Shown piece by piece: positions 63,892 to 64,000 of a stretch of DNA of 64,000 nucleotides. How positions within the stretch are numbered: position 1 is the first letter of the stretch; each line of letters starts with the position of its first letter. Both the position numbers and the translations under genes were made by a program. The stretch comes from Protonemura montana. Lineage: Eukaryota; Arthropoda; Insecta; Plecoptera; Nemouridae. Below the pieces are notes generated by a model. The model was not told where the DNA came from and ran no database searches. It saw only the letters and a list, made by a program, of their open reading frames with translations. The stretch lies in the NCBI GenBank assembly GCA_947568835.1, contig OX387605.1, forward strand, positions 7,320,418 through 7,384,417, written 5' to 3'.

Positions 63892-64000
63892 TTCGGCCCG
63901 CCCCGGCTCGCAATGTTCACACGTCATATTCACCACTTCACTTTTGAGTGGGGTTAATATCATTTTGATAATCTACGCGCTTGAGAGAATGCCAATTACA

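Larger units (their letters stand above)
62893..64000. other. PC2 intron reaching the right edge
   Basis: Holds the inverted repeat and a GC-rich patch with a poly-C tract. No exon coding the PC2 catalytic Asp region was found on the minus strand. Confidence 0.5.

Noticed and set aside
1..64000. tRNA genes, CRISPR arrays, operons and bacterial promoters
   Set aside because: No cloverleaf with paired A and B boxes was found by eye, and the intron-rich gene structure is eukaryotic.

Overview
This is eukaryotic, almost certainly arthropod, nuclear DNA. Genes are split into many small, GC-richer exons with GT/AG boundaries, and they lie in AT-rich introns and spacers with scattered retroposons. 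There is no operon structure, no ribosome binding sites and no CRISPR. The lineage is inferred from gene content: a PC2-type convertase, an M13 neprilysin-like protease and an animal HAP2. I cannot name the species.

Layout, with every confident gene on the minus strand: (1) 1-7768: no confident gene, only weak candidate exons near 6 kb and 6.6 kb. (2) 7769-9384: two exons of an unrecognised serine-rich protein. (3) 9385-12665: spacer with two weak candidate exons. (4) 12894-24566: a complete 13-exon HAP2/GCS1 gamete fusogen. All exon phases agree and give about 2,524 residues, because one 4.85-kb exon carries an insertion of about 1,550 residues into the ectodomain. (5) 25628-41994: a complete 14-exon M13 metallopeptidase of about 819 residues, a type II membrane protein with a 7.2-kb first intron. 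(6) 44969 to beyond 62892: the last seven exons of a PC2 proprotein convertase (amontillado/PCSK2). Its signal peptide, propeptide and catalytic Asp lie off the right edge.

The introns hold a short-interspersed-element family. One copy, at 37884-38325, keeps a head recognisable as antisense 5S rRNA. Another, at 48160-48453, has a perfect 12-bp target-site duplication and lies about 40 bp from a PC2 splice acceptor. A chain of phase-compatible plus-strand candidate exons (52248-54410) sits inside a PC2 intron, and a candidate secreted-peptide exon (37222-37515, minus) sits in the first M13 intron. PC2 makes peptide hormones and M13 enzymes degrade peptides, but both families are common and their adjacency may be chance. 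The strongest lead is the HAP2 insertion, which sits between two conserved HAP2 blocks and ends at a furin-type RQKR site.
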